Source: Purshia tridentata (lineage: Eukaryota; Streptophyta; Magnoliopsida; Rosales; Rosaceae). Taken from it: DNA of 64,000 nt. Both the position numbers and the translations under genes were made by a program. The notes under the pieces are model-generated. The model did no database searches and was not told where the DNA came from. It was given only the letters and a program-made list of their open reading frames with translations. The stretch covers positions 1-64,000 of the forward strand of contig QANT01003325.1 of assembly GCA_003254885.1 (NCBI GenBank). The letters are read 5' to 3'. This document shows positions 38,240-52,200 of the stretch, in pieces (the first letter of the stretch is position 1; every line of letters begins with the position of its first letter).

Positions 38240-40252
38240 GGGATAGACATGAGGACAAAAGGCAAGAAGAAGATACAGCTTTTTGGGATAGTTTGGACTC
38301 GTGCAGGCAACTAGGAACACAGATCAATGGTGGGGGAAAAGGGGAGATTAAAAATGATAGAACTGATGTATTATCTTTTCCTAGTTGTCTATGTAGAAAT
38401 GCTTTGACACTTTTTGAGAGTTGGAAAATAAATTTTATCATCTTTTTCTAGTAAAGTGTTCTATTGATTTCTTATCATGGGTCTTCTAGAACGGCAAGCC
38501 TGTAAGGTGTGCACTACACTTTACGTGGTTGTAAATAGTTGTATTGTTTTGTCCAAAGATAAAGCCACGTAAATACTTGCAAAACGCAAATATAATATAC
38601 ACCACTTAAAAAGGGTTTAAACTTGAATTAATGAAACAAAACAAGATGATGTAACTTATAGTGAATTAATGTAAGGGGATGTAGTTCATATTGAAATATC
38701 AAATATTTTGTACAATGAAAGGACCCAGGTTTCACATTATGACACCTTGAACATCAAAACTGTAGCTGAAACAACGATAGCTTAACTAACTACATCTGCA
38801 TTTGCTAACTTATATGATATCTCCCTTGAACTAAACTTTCCTATTTCTTTCCTATTTTGCCCTCGCATAATCATTTACAAGATCAACCTATATTCATTCC
38901 ATGCAAAACGATTAACAATTAATTGTATGTACAGATAAAATTACAAACCCCCCGAAGCCCTCTTCCCTCTTCCCTCTTCCCTCTTCCCTCTTCATCTTCG
39001 ATAATGACAGAAGCAAATGATATACACAATACTACATACAGGCCACAGGACGGAGCCTTGAGTTTTCTTCCACAAGCACCACTTACATACATCCAGCGCA
39101 TGCATCTGGAAAACGCATTTTTACTCATTCTCGCTCGCTGAGAACTCATATCTTGGGACTTGTATTGTAGAGTTGAGTTCCACTAATCAAATGAATTACT
39201 CACTTGGCACCTGGCCCATCTTTTCATTTGCAGCTGTGAGAAAATTACTCACATCGTGTGTGCCCAGCCCTGTTCAGGAATAAGTCCTAGTTAGTCTTCT
39301 TCTTTTTCCTTTTTGGGGGCCCAGAGTCTTAGTCATTAAGAAGCTCCTTTCCTAAAAATTTATATTCTGGCATCACATTAAGTCCCAATATAAATGCATT
39401 ACAAGAACATATTTTAACTGACAAGTGCATGAAGCATGTTATTTTGGTAATTCAAATATGATAGGGAAAGAACCTAGGTATGTTTATCAATGTATTCAAA
39501 GTTCAAACAAGAGCATGCCATGTTTGGAGGATTAACCCTTATAGTACGTATAGGGAATGCTTGAGTTGAACAAATAAAGGTGGGTTTACAACAATGGTAC
39601 AGTGGAAAACCTACTAACAAAGGAGAAAAAGAAGAAAAAACAAAATGTTAATAAAGTGACAGACAGTTACCACTAACTTCCTAATCCTATCTACCAACCC
39701 AAGTTTTTTCCAAGTTGACGTCAGCTTTTTATTGCATAAGCAGCAGAGTTTCGGTACATTATACAATGTAAGTTAGTGGTGCAGATATGTTGTCAGTGTC
39801 CTTGTTATGCATGCCTGTTCTTCTATATTGAAGGTTTATAGCAGTTGAGAAAACATTCAAGGGGGCAGCCAGTAGAGTTTGCATGCATATATGTACGATC
39901 ATTTAACGCAAATCTACAACATCCATATAGTATTAGGAAAAAATCAATCTTCCCTACCAATACCATGACTCCATTCAGGAAAACAGAAAAGAAAAAATTC
40001 TAAAATCCCAAAAAAAAAAAAAACCAGCAGNAAAAAAAAAACAGCAGCTAGAGCAACAGATACATAAGAGGGTTGACTACTGCAAAGATGTATAAACAGA
40101 CAGAAAATTACCTTGTCATCATTTTTATTTGTGGCCACCACAACCTGCCACCAGGCATACTTAATTCATTTCCAGCCCAAGCAATTCAAAATTTTGGGAA
40201 CATGCTCTCAGACCAAAGGAGAAACAAATAACTGAAGCGCCACCACTGCATG
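38240..40252. other. intergenic between convergent DUF1639 and DEK1
   Basis: 3' UTRs of both genes plus AT-rich sequence. A 7-bp CCCTCTT minisatellite lies at about 38956-38992. A homopolymer with one N (40031) marks uncertain assembly. No coding gene is seen. Confidence 0.5.
38956..38992. repeat. 7-bp minisatellite (CCCTCTT)n
   Basis: About five perfect tandem copies. Confidence 0.9.
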
Positions 40253-43200
40253 CTACAAGGCTTCCAAGGTTATCGATGCTTTTGTGAAAACAGAAAGAAC
40301 AAATGGAGCTTCTTCCCCAGGGTGTATAGTTGTGGGCACTATCGTGTAACCTTTTGGATCTGGATCCAAAACCATTTCACAAGATATTTCTCGAGAATTG
40401 ACATAATCTGTCCCGCCGACTGATTCGTGTAGGTATATATTGTAAGCAGCACGACGGCCTCGAGTTTTAAGTATCCTCATCCCAATGTAGAACATCATTG
40501 AATCATGACTGGATTGATAGTTTCTGAAACCAGCAACTGTTCTTGAGAAGCTCACACCCTAAGAATAGAGAACATGTGAGAATAGTCAATGAAATCCAGT
40601 AATAAAAAGATATTTAATTAGGGACATACTTCTGCAACAGGGTTCAATGTTAAAGATACCTGTGTCAACGTAATGAATACATGAATTGGAAATGAGGCAT
40701 CTGGCCCAGTGGCCCTCAATCGGAACTGTGGATTTTGATGCCATGTCTCATAATCTTGGCAGCCACCGGCACTATAACCTCGCCATTGGCCATGAACAGA
40801 ATAGCGCATCTCCGGGGGGTAGATACGACAAACATAAATTGATCGAAAATGAATTTGGAAGTCTTGCCAGGACATCCAGAATATGCCATCTTTTGACTGT
40901 TAAAAGAGAGAACATGATGAAAATCATTGTCAGGGACACATCAATGAGGTTGAATTGAATGGTAACAAATAGGCCATCATCAATGGTAATGAATCCGAGA
41001 TGGTAATCATGCCCTTTTTTCAAAGGCAGTGACAAGGTAGACTCGCATATATTAAGTGGAAAAATGAAACACAATAAACAACCTGTGGTACATGCTTCAG
41101 CTTATGCTTCATCCTATCCGTCCATTCAGGCGATGAGTCAGACCAAGGGCCATTCCACTCCACTTCATTGGCCCATGGATTCCTAATCTGAATAAGCTTG
41201 TGCCCATCCACCTCTCTCACCTGAATAACAAAGTTATATAAGTGTGACCACCTTTATCAAAGTTTTAGTTGCATAAGTTAAAACATGACTCAGAAGAGGT
41301 GGCTGTCCAACTCACCTGCAATAATGAGTAAGCATGACCTTGCACAATGCCACTGGAGGAAACATGTACGTCTGAACCTGATGGACTGCCAGCACCAAGA
41401 AGAAATCCCTCTTGTTTGAAGCGCAACAATTGAGACCATAATCGACCACTTGCAAGATCAATTTGGGCCTGCGCACTCCTCATGTCAATCTCCTCGCCAG
41501 CACCTCCAGTAAGGTCTACAAGAGCATCTTGGACAAGTCCACCTTCTAATGCTTCATAGGAGCCATGCAATTTGGCATATGCCTTCTCCAACAAAGAGAC
41601 CCACAACTCGTTGCCTTTCCTACTAGTAGCAAATGCTGGTTTACCCGGCAATTCACATGGAATCCAGTCATCAACAACAACAGGAACCCACTCACCCTAA
41701 AAGAGAGGTCAGGAACAAGCTTTAGCATGCTAATATTGAAGATAGCCAAAAGTCCACCAAGAGTTCACTCAAACAATACATCATCGGATACCACAAACTA
41801 GTAAAGAGTTGTGCTGTTATCCTAGTTAAACATTAAGCAACTTATCATGACTGTATCCTAGAGTGAAAAGTTGGAAAGAATTTACACCAGGCTAGATGCA
41901 AATTTATACAAGAAATTCATATGTAGCACTAAATGGTTTAAAACTTCTTCATTGAAATTATGAAGTCACCTGAATACAGAAGCGAACAGTGTAGATTCCT
42001 TCCTCATTATATTCTGGAGTAATAATCACTTCCGATATTCGTGAAACCTCCGTCAGAACAGCAACAGCACTCAAAAACCAACAGTCGCCCAATCGGCCCT
42101 ATTTAGAACATAAAATCACTTATGGGAACTGCTGAGCAAAATAATAGTAAATTTAACTGCTATCTTGGCAGAGGACCAAACCTGACAAACATCAGAAGGA
42201 TTGACAGTGCCAGAAAACAAGCACGGCTGAGCATCCAGCCAGCTCTCTTTTACAATATCAGCAGGCCTCATCCATTCAGAAACAACCTAGTTACACAAAA
42301 ATAAATAAATAAATAAATGAGAATTTAAGATCATAGATTCTCTCAACGTCAAAAAATTAATCAGAAAACCTACCTGCAGCTTTGAGGGGGGATTTCCCGG
42401 ATCTACAAATAATGATTGATCATCTGGAGGAAACTCCTGATCAGTAAAATGTGTTTCTCCCTTTGCAGAGAGGGCTTCTTTGACAGCCAATTCAACTGAA
42501 AGCATTCTTTGATTGATTTCTTCTCGTGTTTCCATCCTAGGTTTTCTAAATCTCCTGGCAAAGGAATCCACATCAACCAGCACTCCATCACGTTCTGACC
42601 TTCGTTTCCTCCCACTAGAATACTGCCCATCCCAATCAACATCATCCCTATCATATAGATCTACATCTGCAGGATCGCTATCCCATTCATCAACCTAGAG
42701 AACAAAACACAAAAAGACGAAGCAGAATCAGTTGATAGTTTTAATCACTTGCATCATAACTAAATTACTTCTTTGAAATTCCAGCATATGAATCAATATG
42801 AAAAAATATATCAACACGGCAAAAAGCACATACTCTAGAGGGTGAATCTGCCCACTGCCAATTATCTTCAGGAAAGTCTATCATATTAGAATCAGTTGTC
42901 CCAATAGCTGAGTGAAGAGCAGCAATATCATCTTCAGTTAAGCACCTTCCCCATAGGAACACATCCATAATATGCATCTTAGACTCAGCTCCTTCGCTGT
43001 CTGACCTCCCAAATGCATCCATATCTGTAGGTGGTCTAACACCAACCCAAACTTCTGTTCCTTGTTCCCAAATAGTATTACCCACATGCAATGGTAAACC
43101 AGTCTGGTAGGCATCAAAACCACCATCCAGATAGCAAGTTGCCTCACCTAAATCAGCATCAATTGTCATTGTAACCAAATGCCACCTGAAAAGCAATTAT

Positions 43201-46200
43201 AGCCTCCAGTGAGATTCAACAGTCATCAACAAAACAAATATACATGGTTGAAAAGGCAGGATGAAGCACTGATTTCCTTTTCAGTCCTAAAACAAGATTA
43301 TTAGAGGAAAATAAGTAAAAGAAATGGAGAAAGCCATTTTACAAACAAAAGTAAGTGAAAACAATAAAGAAACCAAATACTGCTCAAATTAAATGGAAGG
43401 TGTAACAGAGAAGCAAGAGGACATCTACAACAATCACAAAATGTGCAAATAATTTTGTTCAAGAAAGGAAAATGCCCAAACCTTCCATCTGCAATACTAG
43501 TTGCACTAATGCTCCACTCCTTTGCAACAGTAGTTTGTCTATCACCCTTTGTAATCAATCTAAGCCCAACTTGTCCAGCTTCAATACCTTGCTCAGAACC
43601 AGCTACCAATATTTCCCAGCACACTTTCTTTTGAAACTCAGTGCCTAATAGGCAAACAGGCCCAGATACAGGTTGAATCATCACAGCAATGGAAAAGCTA
43701 ATCTTTTGACTTTGACAGATGCTGGGATCAATCTGGCCACAGTGTCTGCCACTTGTCGTTGGTTCATCATCAAGAACACATACAGCACCGGAAATTCCTG
43801 TCTGCCAATAGCATTAACAACCACAGTTTTCATAATTAGGTTTGTTGACAGCTTCTAGAAAGGAGCATAAGCCTCCATTGATACATCAGGAAAAGGAAAG
43901 GCCAAACTGAAAAAGGATATGAATAGATATGCAGGGAAAAAAAGGATTGGAATAAGATAAAACAAAAAATCAACAACACAAGGTATTCGAATTTCTTATT
44001 GCACCACCAAAGATGGATTGATTACAATCCATAAGATGAGATGGATTGATTGCATGGTATGACCAATTTAGATCAAAAGTACTTGATCCATGCCATGTAT
44101 ATCAAGCACACACACACTCTATTTGTTTCCAAGTGAGACTTTCACTTGGGCATGGATTCCAATTCAAAGTATAACACTTTATTCTATAAGACTACCATGT
44201 GGAATTATTTTCCCAAATCCAGGCAACAAAAAGACCGGGTACCATTATAAAGCAGGACAAAGTACTTCTGGGGGCAACACAAGTCTCATCTCATAAAGTT
44301 AGGATGTCTCATTATCCTTGCATGGAAAGAGAGATGTCTAATTAAGGCTAAAATCTTTTTTTAAATGTCAGAAAAAAATCTGAGATCAAAGGCCAACGAG
44401 TAAATGAAACTTCTATCCTACTTTCTTTTTTGTATGCACAGGGATGATGATGCTATTGCCTTTTTCTATGAGAAACGAAATGATGATGCTATCACTTATA
44501 ATGGTTTGCTCGAAACAGTTTGATATAATATACAACACCTGAAGTGCTCGACGAGCTAACTGAGCTGTGCGTATTCGACGTGCAATGCTTGAAACTCTCT
44601 CTCGAGCAAAAGAATCATCAAGAACAGAATCACCTCCTACTGCACGCACTGCAGCTGCCATAGCTGCTGCTTCCCTGCTGCCAGCGTTAGGAATGGAGGA
44701 AATCAGAGAAGCTTCTATCTCCTTCCACTTACGTTCTTCTTTCTCCAGGAGAGCCTTCCTTCTCTCTTTGCCTTTCCCCTCTTCTTCACGCCTTTGCATT
44801 AAGAGTTCCTCTTCCATCTCTTTTTCTCTTATATAACTGCACAATCAATATATTAAGACAATTAGAAACACAGGGGGAATGTCAATATTAACATTGAGAA
44901 ATACCCAATGTAAGAGAACTCTACCTCTCTTGAATAATCTCAAACTGCCTACGATCCTCTGGCATCCATTTTTTTATTTTCTTGGCACTTAGGTCTGCAA
45001 ACCCTATGCTATCAAGAAAAAGTCTCAAGCGTACCTCATCCTAGCACAGCACAAAAACCGTGTTATTATTGTTTACAAGAAAACAAACATACAATGGATG
45101 GCAAGCAGCAACATTCGTGATTTACCTGTACTCGCTCTGCCTTAGCAGTCAAACCAAGCAAAAGAAGCAGATAACCACCAAATTTATCCCACATATACAC
45201 CCATTCAGTATCAATCGCCTCTTCCAAAGCCAATATTCGTGCATGAGCACACATCTCTCTTCTGTGATCAACATCATTAGCTGGCTCATGGCAGAAAGTC
45301 CTTCTACGTCTCATTCTGCAGAAGAATGATCCTGCAACTAACTCCTCATTTCTTAAGCGATCTCTCAATTTCATCACATCTGCTCTGGGAAGCACAAAAT
45401 TTCCTGCCCTATCACGCATAATGGTGGGATCTCCAACCAAAAGAGCAGCTGAACTGGCAGACCTCTGTGGAGCAGAATAAGTTCCAGATAAAGCATTTCT
45501 GGTCTGCATGAGTAAGAGAATAACTTCCCGTTATATACAAACAAAACATACGCCTAATCAAACAAGAATAAAAATCCAGCTTTAGAAGTAATAAGCATAA
45601 AAGGAAATGTAAACTTTTGTGTGAGTGTATAAAAAGGTATATTATGGTTTAAAATGTAAAATGCTTGTCAACTTGTGAAGATAGTAACCAAACTACTATT
45701 ACCCATATAGTATCATAGATATATAAGCATTCATTCATATTAACAATAAAATGTCATTCTTCCATGCTCCTTTCAAAATTTTGCTAAATACTTGTTACAC
45801 TAGTGTTAATAGAATATTAACAAGAATTTTGGAAGTTCAAAATGTCACAGTTACCAATTAGAATCACATTTTTCGGGTATTTGGTGAATAAAAGCAAGCA
45901 ACACGCATTGCTAAGTGCATAACATCATAATACAGTAATTTTTGAAATCACACAACGCAATACATTCAACTGTTTAATAATTATTAAGTATTCACCATAG
46001 CTTATCACACCCTAAATACTTGTGTATATGTGTGTGTTTCTTCAATGTATATATGTAAAATCCAAGACCAATGCTTGAAAAACAGCTCATAACAATATTA
46101 TTCAGACCTTGGTGGCAGATCTAGCAATAGCTTGAACAACGGTTTCCTTACTAAGAAAGTGTACTGCATCTTCCATCATCTAGATATAAAAATGAACATC

Positions 46201-49200
46201 TAGTCAGACAAAGAAGCACATAAAAGAAAGAGATAGAGACTGGATACATACAGAAACAAGTAATTTATGGTAAAAATCTCAATACATCCTCAGTGATTAG
46301 AAAACAAAGAATTGGTGAAAAATGACTAAGCAGAAGGAATAGATGTCAGATTGAAAAATGAGAGCAAAGTGCACAAACCTTGAGAGTCAGGCAGGGACGA
46401 GAGAAAGCAAACCCAAAGGAAACAACAAGAGTAATTGCTGACACAGCGGCACCAGCAAATGGTGGATATATTTTCAAACTCGCAACAACACCCCAGCCCT
46501 CAGTTGCCAATGCAATCCCATAAAGAACAAGAAATGCAGCACTATTACGGAATATAAGTCACAAATATCAGATAAAAACATATGATCAAGCTAAACTGCA
46601 TGCATATCACATGTTAATACTAGCAACAAGGAGACGAGAAATACACATGATATCTATTATCTAACAAACCTGACATTCTTTCCACAATCTGCATGAGCAT
46701 CGTAAACATAGACAGGGAGAACTCTTGGAGAATAAACAACAATAGGAGGTGAAAGAAGAACCTGCACCAAAGGTCATGTAACACAAAATCAAGAGGCTGC
46801 AGAACTAGTAGAGATAAGAAGAAACTAAATACTAGTGTGAGCATCACAAATTTGATTCAAATATATTGAATACAACTCACGGTCAATGCTCTCCCAGTGA
46901 GAAGAAACAAGAATAAAAAATAGCCAACAGAAGCACCAACAAATGGTTTATCTGAACAGAGAGTAAAAGAGAGAAGGTTAGCAGCTAGAACATGTTTTGT
47001 AATTTGTAACTGCTAAACTGATGGTCAGGTAAATAATAAGAGCAGTGACAAATTTTCACCTTCAAACCATCCAACAAGAAATGCAGCCAATGCCAAAAGA
47101 AAAGCAAGGAAGCAAACAAAGAACATCTGGGTCCTTGTCAAATAGAAATTGTTTGAGGCCCAATGATGGATAGCACCAATAGCTAGTACAATCATCAGAA
47201 TAACTAAAAGACATGCTACCCCAATCTGTTGTAACGTCAAAAGAAGCTTGTTAGAGAGGTCAACTACCTCTAAAATCTTAGAAGAATCAACGAAAACAAA
47301 GTTTGTCTTCTCTTACCGTCCATGGTTGAACTACGACAATAACAGCTGATATTGCCCCAAGCAGAAGAAGAATCCCAATGGTAACAAAGATATAAACACC
47401 CCGAGAGAGTTTCCAATCATCATCCTTCCTGGAAAAAATATGATCCATAGCATTTCAAAAAGTTGGCAAACCCATTATTACTCCACAAAGTTCTAATTTC
47501 TAAACACAGCAAGCCATGGAGTTCAGCCATACATCAGTTACTATAAGCAATATAAGTTCACTCACCATTTATGCAACCCAGAGCAGAGAGATAGCAATGC
47601 TGGAATGCAAATTAAAGGAAGTAAAGCAGCAAGGAAATCACCCTTTGTTGGAACTTGGTCATCTCTAGATTTCACAACCTCTATATAGGATGCACCGCAA
47701 AATGCCACAAGCACGACTACAAAAACAGGGTAGTTTGACACAAAACTTGAGAAACATAATTATGAAACAGACTTCAAGTACCAACTATCATTGATGTTAA
47801 TACGAAAAGAAGAGTTTTAAAGAAAGCAAATCTAGACAAATTACCAGTAAATATCCCGACACACACAGCAGAAGACAGGGAGAACCGGTATGTTGCAAAC
47901 CATGACACAATCGGCAGTACACCAGTGACCACCAAAGCAATGGCAGAAGCCATAGCCCAGCCAATGTACACAGACGATGCATAAGGAGAGGTAAAGCTTT
48001 TCTGTTCACCAGTCCATCCTTTGTATCCTAAGTCATCCAAGGGCTTTGCAGACACTATTGCACCAAGAGCCAACACAGACCCAGCAAATAATGATGTACA
48101 TAAGACAAGAATAACACCCTGACAAAGTACAAGATGGAATTAGAATTACCCAAAATTTCGGGTCAACTACAAATTCTGGTGCAGGGTGAAAAAGTAAAAG
48201 AAACGATACAATACTATCTACTAAGATATGAGACACCTCCAGGGCAAAGAATCCCATACCACGAGTGCCCAAAAGTTTTGACACTACAACTACATATATG
48301 CCATTTTAGTTATTACCACAAAAAAAAAAACAAAAGGCAAACAAAATATATTCAGCATTTAAGACCACTTCATATAAAAAATACGCATATATATATATAG
48401 AGAAATGTCATTTATAGAGCTAAAATAGTTGTTTCCAGAGCAATGTACAACACTCAAATGCACAAGGTACAACCATTATGTACATGTAATGCTCTAGAAA
48501 TAAAAATTTTAGCTTTGGCAACAATATCTCCTCTAAATATGTATACGGACTAAAAAAAGCCACATTATGGAGCAAAGAAATAACAGAACAGAAAAGTGAG
48601 AAATTCTCTGCACGGCAATAGTTTTCTTTTTATTTGACAGAAAGCACGGCAGACATAGACCCCAAGTTTAGCCTAATGGGTCAACAGGCACAAATTTGTA
48701 GTATTCCATCTACACTACTCTAATCCCATATGCTCCAGTACACTGAAAGAACAAAAGTAAAAAAAATCTTTTTGTAATTTCAGTGCTTTGTTTTTTATGA
48801 TAAAGAAGTGGCTACTCCAAGAAATAAAAAAACAAATTATAAGAATTACATCAACATTGCAAATATGTATGCACCCACCCACATGCATAACCATCAATAA
48901 CAGAACCCTACATTGGAGATTAAGGTCCAATTTTGGATTGAGATGTGGCCAAAGTAAGCAGCTTAGTTTAAAAATTTTCAACCCAAAGGCGTTTGGTAAA
49001 AAAACTAGAAGCTGTTTTTGGGGGTACAAAATGAGCACATGTGAGTGGGGGTGGGGGGGTTGCTTTACTTCACAGCAATACCAAATTGGCCCAAGTAGTG
49101 AGATGTAAACAATAACCAACGCCCATATCTGTGCAGGTCATGTCATGAAGTTGTGCTAGAAGCCTATAAACCATCTATAGCTCATTCAAAACATAATAGA

Positions 49201-52200
49201 TCTTACAGTGCTCAGGTGCTCACATAAAACATGGTGTGAATTCATGAAGTGCAAACCTCTTTTTTTCCAAGGATTTGATGGTTCCCTGCAGGACCTGCAC
49301 ATTGTAATTGAGGAACCCAAAACTGGTAGCCATTATGGATCCATATAGGAATGGCAACAGAAAGGCATGCCACCATGAGTGGTACAGTCAAGGACAATCC
49401 AAGAAGAACGGATGATTTGCTGCAAAAGAAAAAAGAAATATCATAAATAGGATTAGGTTATTCCTACATCAAATGAAACTGGAACTTAAACATCAACTAT
49501 TAATATTTGTTAGAAAGAAACACTTGGAGAAGAAATTGAGAGAGCAACCAATTACATTTTGGTTTAAAACAGTAGAGAATTATAAATGTGGACAAGAGGC
49601 GAATGGGCATCTTGCATTAATATACTTTAACCAAATAAGCTGAACCTAATCAGTTTGCAAATGGCACTAAAGTCATAGGCTTTTGATACTAAGTATGACA
49701 GATATAGACTGCTTCTCAGACATAAATAGCCACAAGATTGACAAGCAAGTAAAATAAAATCCCTTTTAAACCCAAATGTTACCACGCTATACGAAATATG
49801 GTCAGAGATTTAGATGAGAGAACAAGTTTCATATGACTATCTTATAACAGAAGAAAAAGGGAAGGCCTCTTTGGTCCATTCAGACATTAACAATCCTCCA
49901 ATTTAACTATCCAATTGATAATAAACAGTTGCAAATGTGGCAGACTCGTTCTCTCCATATATGATACTCTAAATACCCCATAAAACAGTATCAGAACAAC
50001 AAAAATAAATTTCAACAGAAGAAAATAATTAAGTGGTAAGTGAAAAGAACATACCTCAAGAAGGAAAGCAACAATCCAACACAAGTGCTGAGCAGCCAAG
50101 CAACAATACCATACTGAAGAAACATGACATGTCCAGAAGAGAGACAACATAAGCAATAATGTAATCAGAAATACCATAAGCATACACAGGAAGACATACA
50201 TATCAAAGTAAAACATGCAGGAATGCCAAAAACACTGAGGTTGATGTGACAATTCATCGCATAATAATAGAATTACCAAAATCAGTTGAATACAAGTCAT
50301 AATCTGAAGGGGGCGTTTAGCTAAATTTCCTCCAGCTGACACATTGAGCAGAAATGCAAGTAGCAATTCATAAAGATAGGCTTACCACTTCTTGGTATCA
50401 TATTTTTTTGGGCTAATTACAAAGTACCCCTCCCAGGTTGGCTGCCATTTTCAATCCTCCTATAGGGTTTCAATTTTTTCAATGTAGTACATATAGTTTC
50501 TCAATGTAGTACATATAATTTTTTCAATATAGTATATATAATTTTTTCAATGTAGCATCTCTTGGCGATGCTAACTTTAGTTTCTCAGGGCGCCTCTCAA
50601 CAAGCTTGTTTTTGTTTTTGTACCTTTGCCATGTGCCCGCCTCCTCTTCAGACGTGTCCTCAACAACCTGGCAGCTGTAAACCAGTTGAGGGCTTGTAGT
50701 ACATTGAAAATTTTGAAAACTTATGAAGGGAATTGAAAATTGAGGCAAACTTGGGAGGGGTACTTTGTAATTAGCCCCTTTTTTTTGGGTCAAACCACTT
50801 TTAAGGATATTGTCTTTAGATGAGGGCTTTGTAGTGGAAAGGAAGACTACACGAGTGTAATCATAAGAAACACTTTAAGGATATTCCCTTGCAGTCAAAC
50901 AGATCCAATCACGACCTCCAAGGAATTTTCTTACCAATCATATAGTTCAATCCATCCTTACTACAACACAACAGACATCCACACTAGTACAATAACAATA
51001 AACAAGTCTGTTTCTCAAATGTAATTCCACCATGTCAATCAATCATGAACACTTGAAAGCAATGGCACATAAGCTATAAATTCAATCCAAAACCAAATCA
51101 CAAACCAAAATTCAGTGTGTGGAACGAAGAGATGAAATGAAAAGACCACCTTTCCAATCTAATAAAACATCACAGCTTAATATGTAGTAAATACCTTGCG
51201 GGGTTTTGAGGTCATGGCCATTTCTTCTGCTTGAAGCGATCGGAGAAAAGCCATGATTGAACAGACAACAGGAGATAACAGCAGCACCGCAAAGCCAAAT
51301 TCAAACTACAAGCATAAAAATTTATAAATTTTATGCATGACCAGGTACAATGTAACACCAACAAAACTAAATTTGAAGATTCATCTCTCATCATCAATCT
51401 GAAGTATATTTAGAGAACAATAAAGGTACCAACTAAAAAAATAATAATGTAAAGTAAGAAGAGCCCTTGATCACCTGTTGATGTGTGGAATTAATTATTT
51501 TGATTGTCTTCGGACGAAAAATTGCAACAGCAATTGTTTCCAGGATGAAAACAAAACTAAAGAGAACCCATGCTCGCTCTGGGGTACCTACTACATGGTG
51601 CAAAACAAGTCTAGATAATTGAAGCCATTTGTCAAGCCCATGAAGCCTCAGTTCTTCTGACAAAGATATTTGATTGGGTAAAGCATTATCAACACTGTTT
51701 GAGTCAACTATGGTGATATCTGTATTGTCACGATGATCTCTATCAGCATCCAAACTACTTCTTTGAAGTAGTGCTAGAATGGTTGGATCCAAGCTCTTCT
51801 CCTTCAACATCATAGCAAAGTTAGGATCCAATCCTTTATCCTGCAATAGATTAACCAGTTCAAGATCACCTTGCCTTGCCCTCTTCTTTAACATAGATGT
51901 AATCCTGGGGTCATTCAACCTTTCTTGCAATGCAAAAGCTAAATTCAAATCCAAAGTATGTTGATTGGCAGAATTTGATGCGCTAGATTCACAGCCTTGA
52001 CTTTCAAGACCACTACTAGAACAAACCACCAATGTGTTATCGAGATCAAAATTTTTGTCAGTAAAATATGTTCCCACTTCAGGCTCTTGGATTACCGAGC
52101 GACAAGAACTGCTATGCAATGCTATACTTGGTCTTCCACTATCTATGCTCTTATCGCTATTAATCCCCTCATGAGAACTCGCAGTTCGTAATAGAAAATT

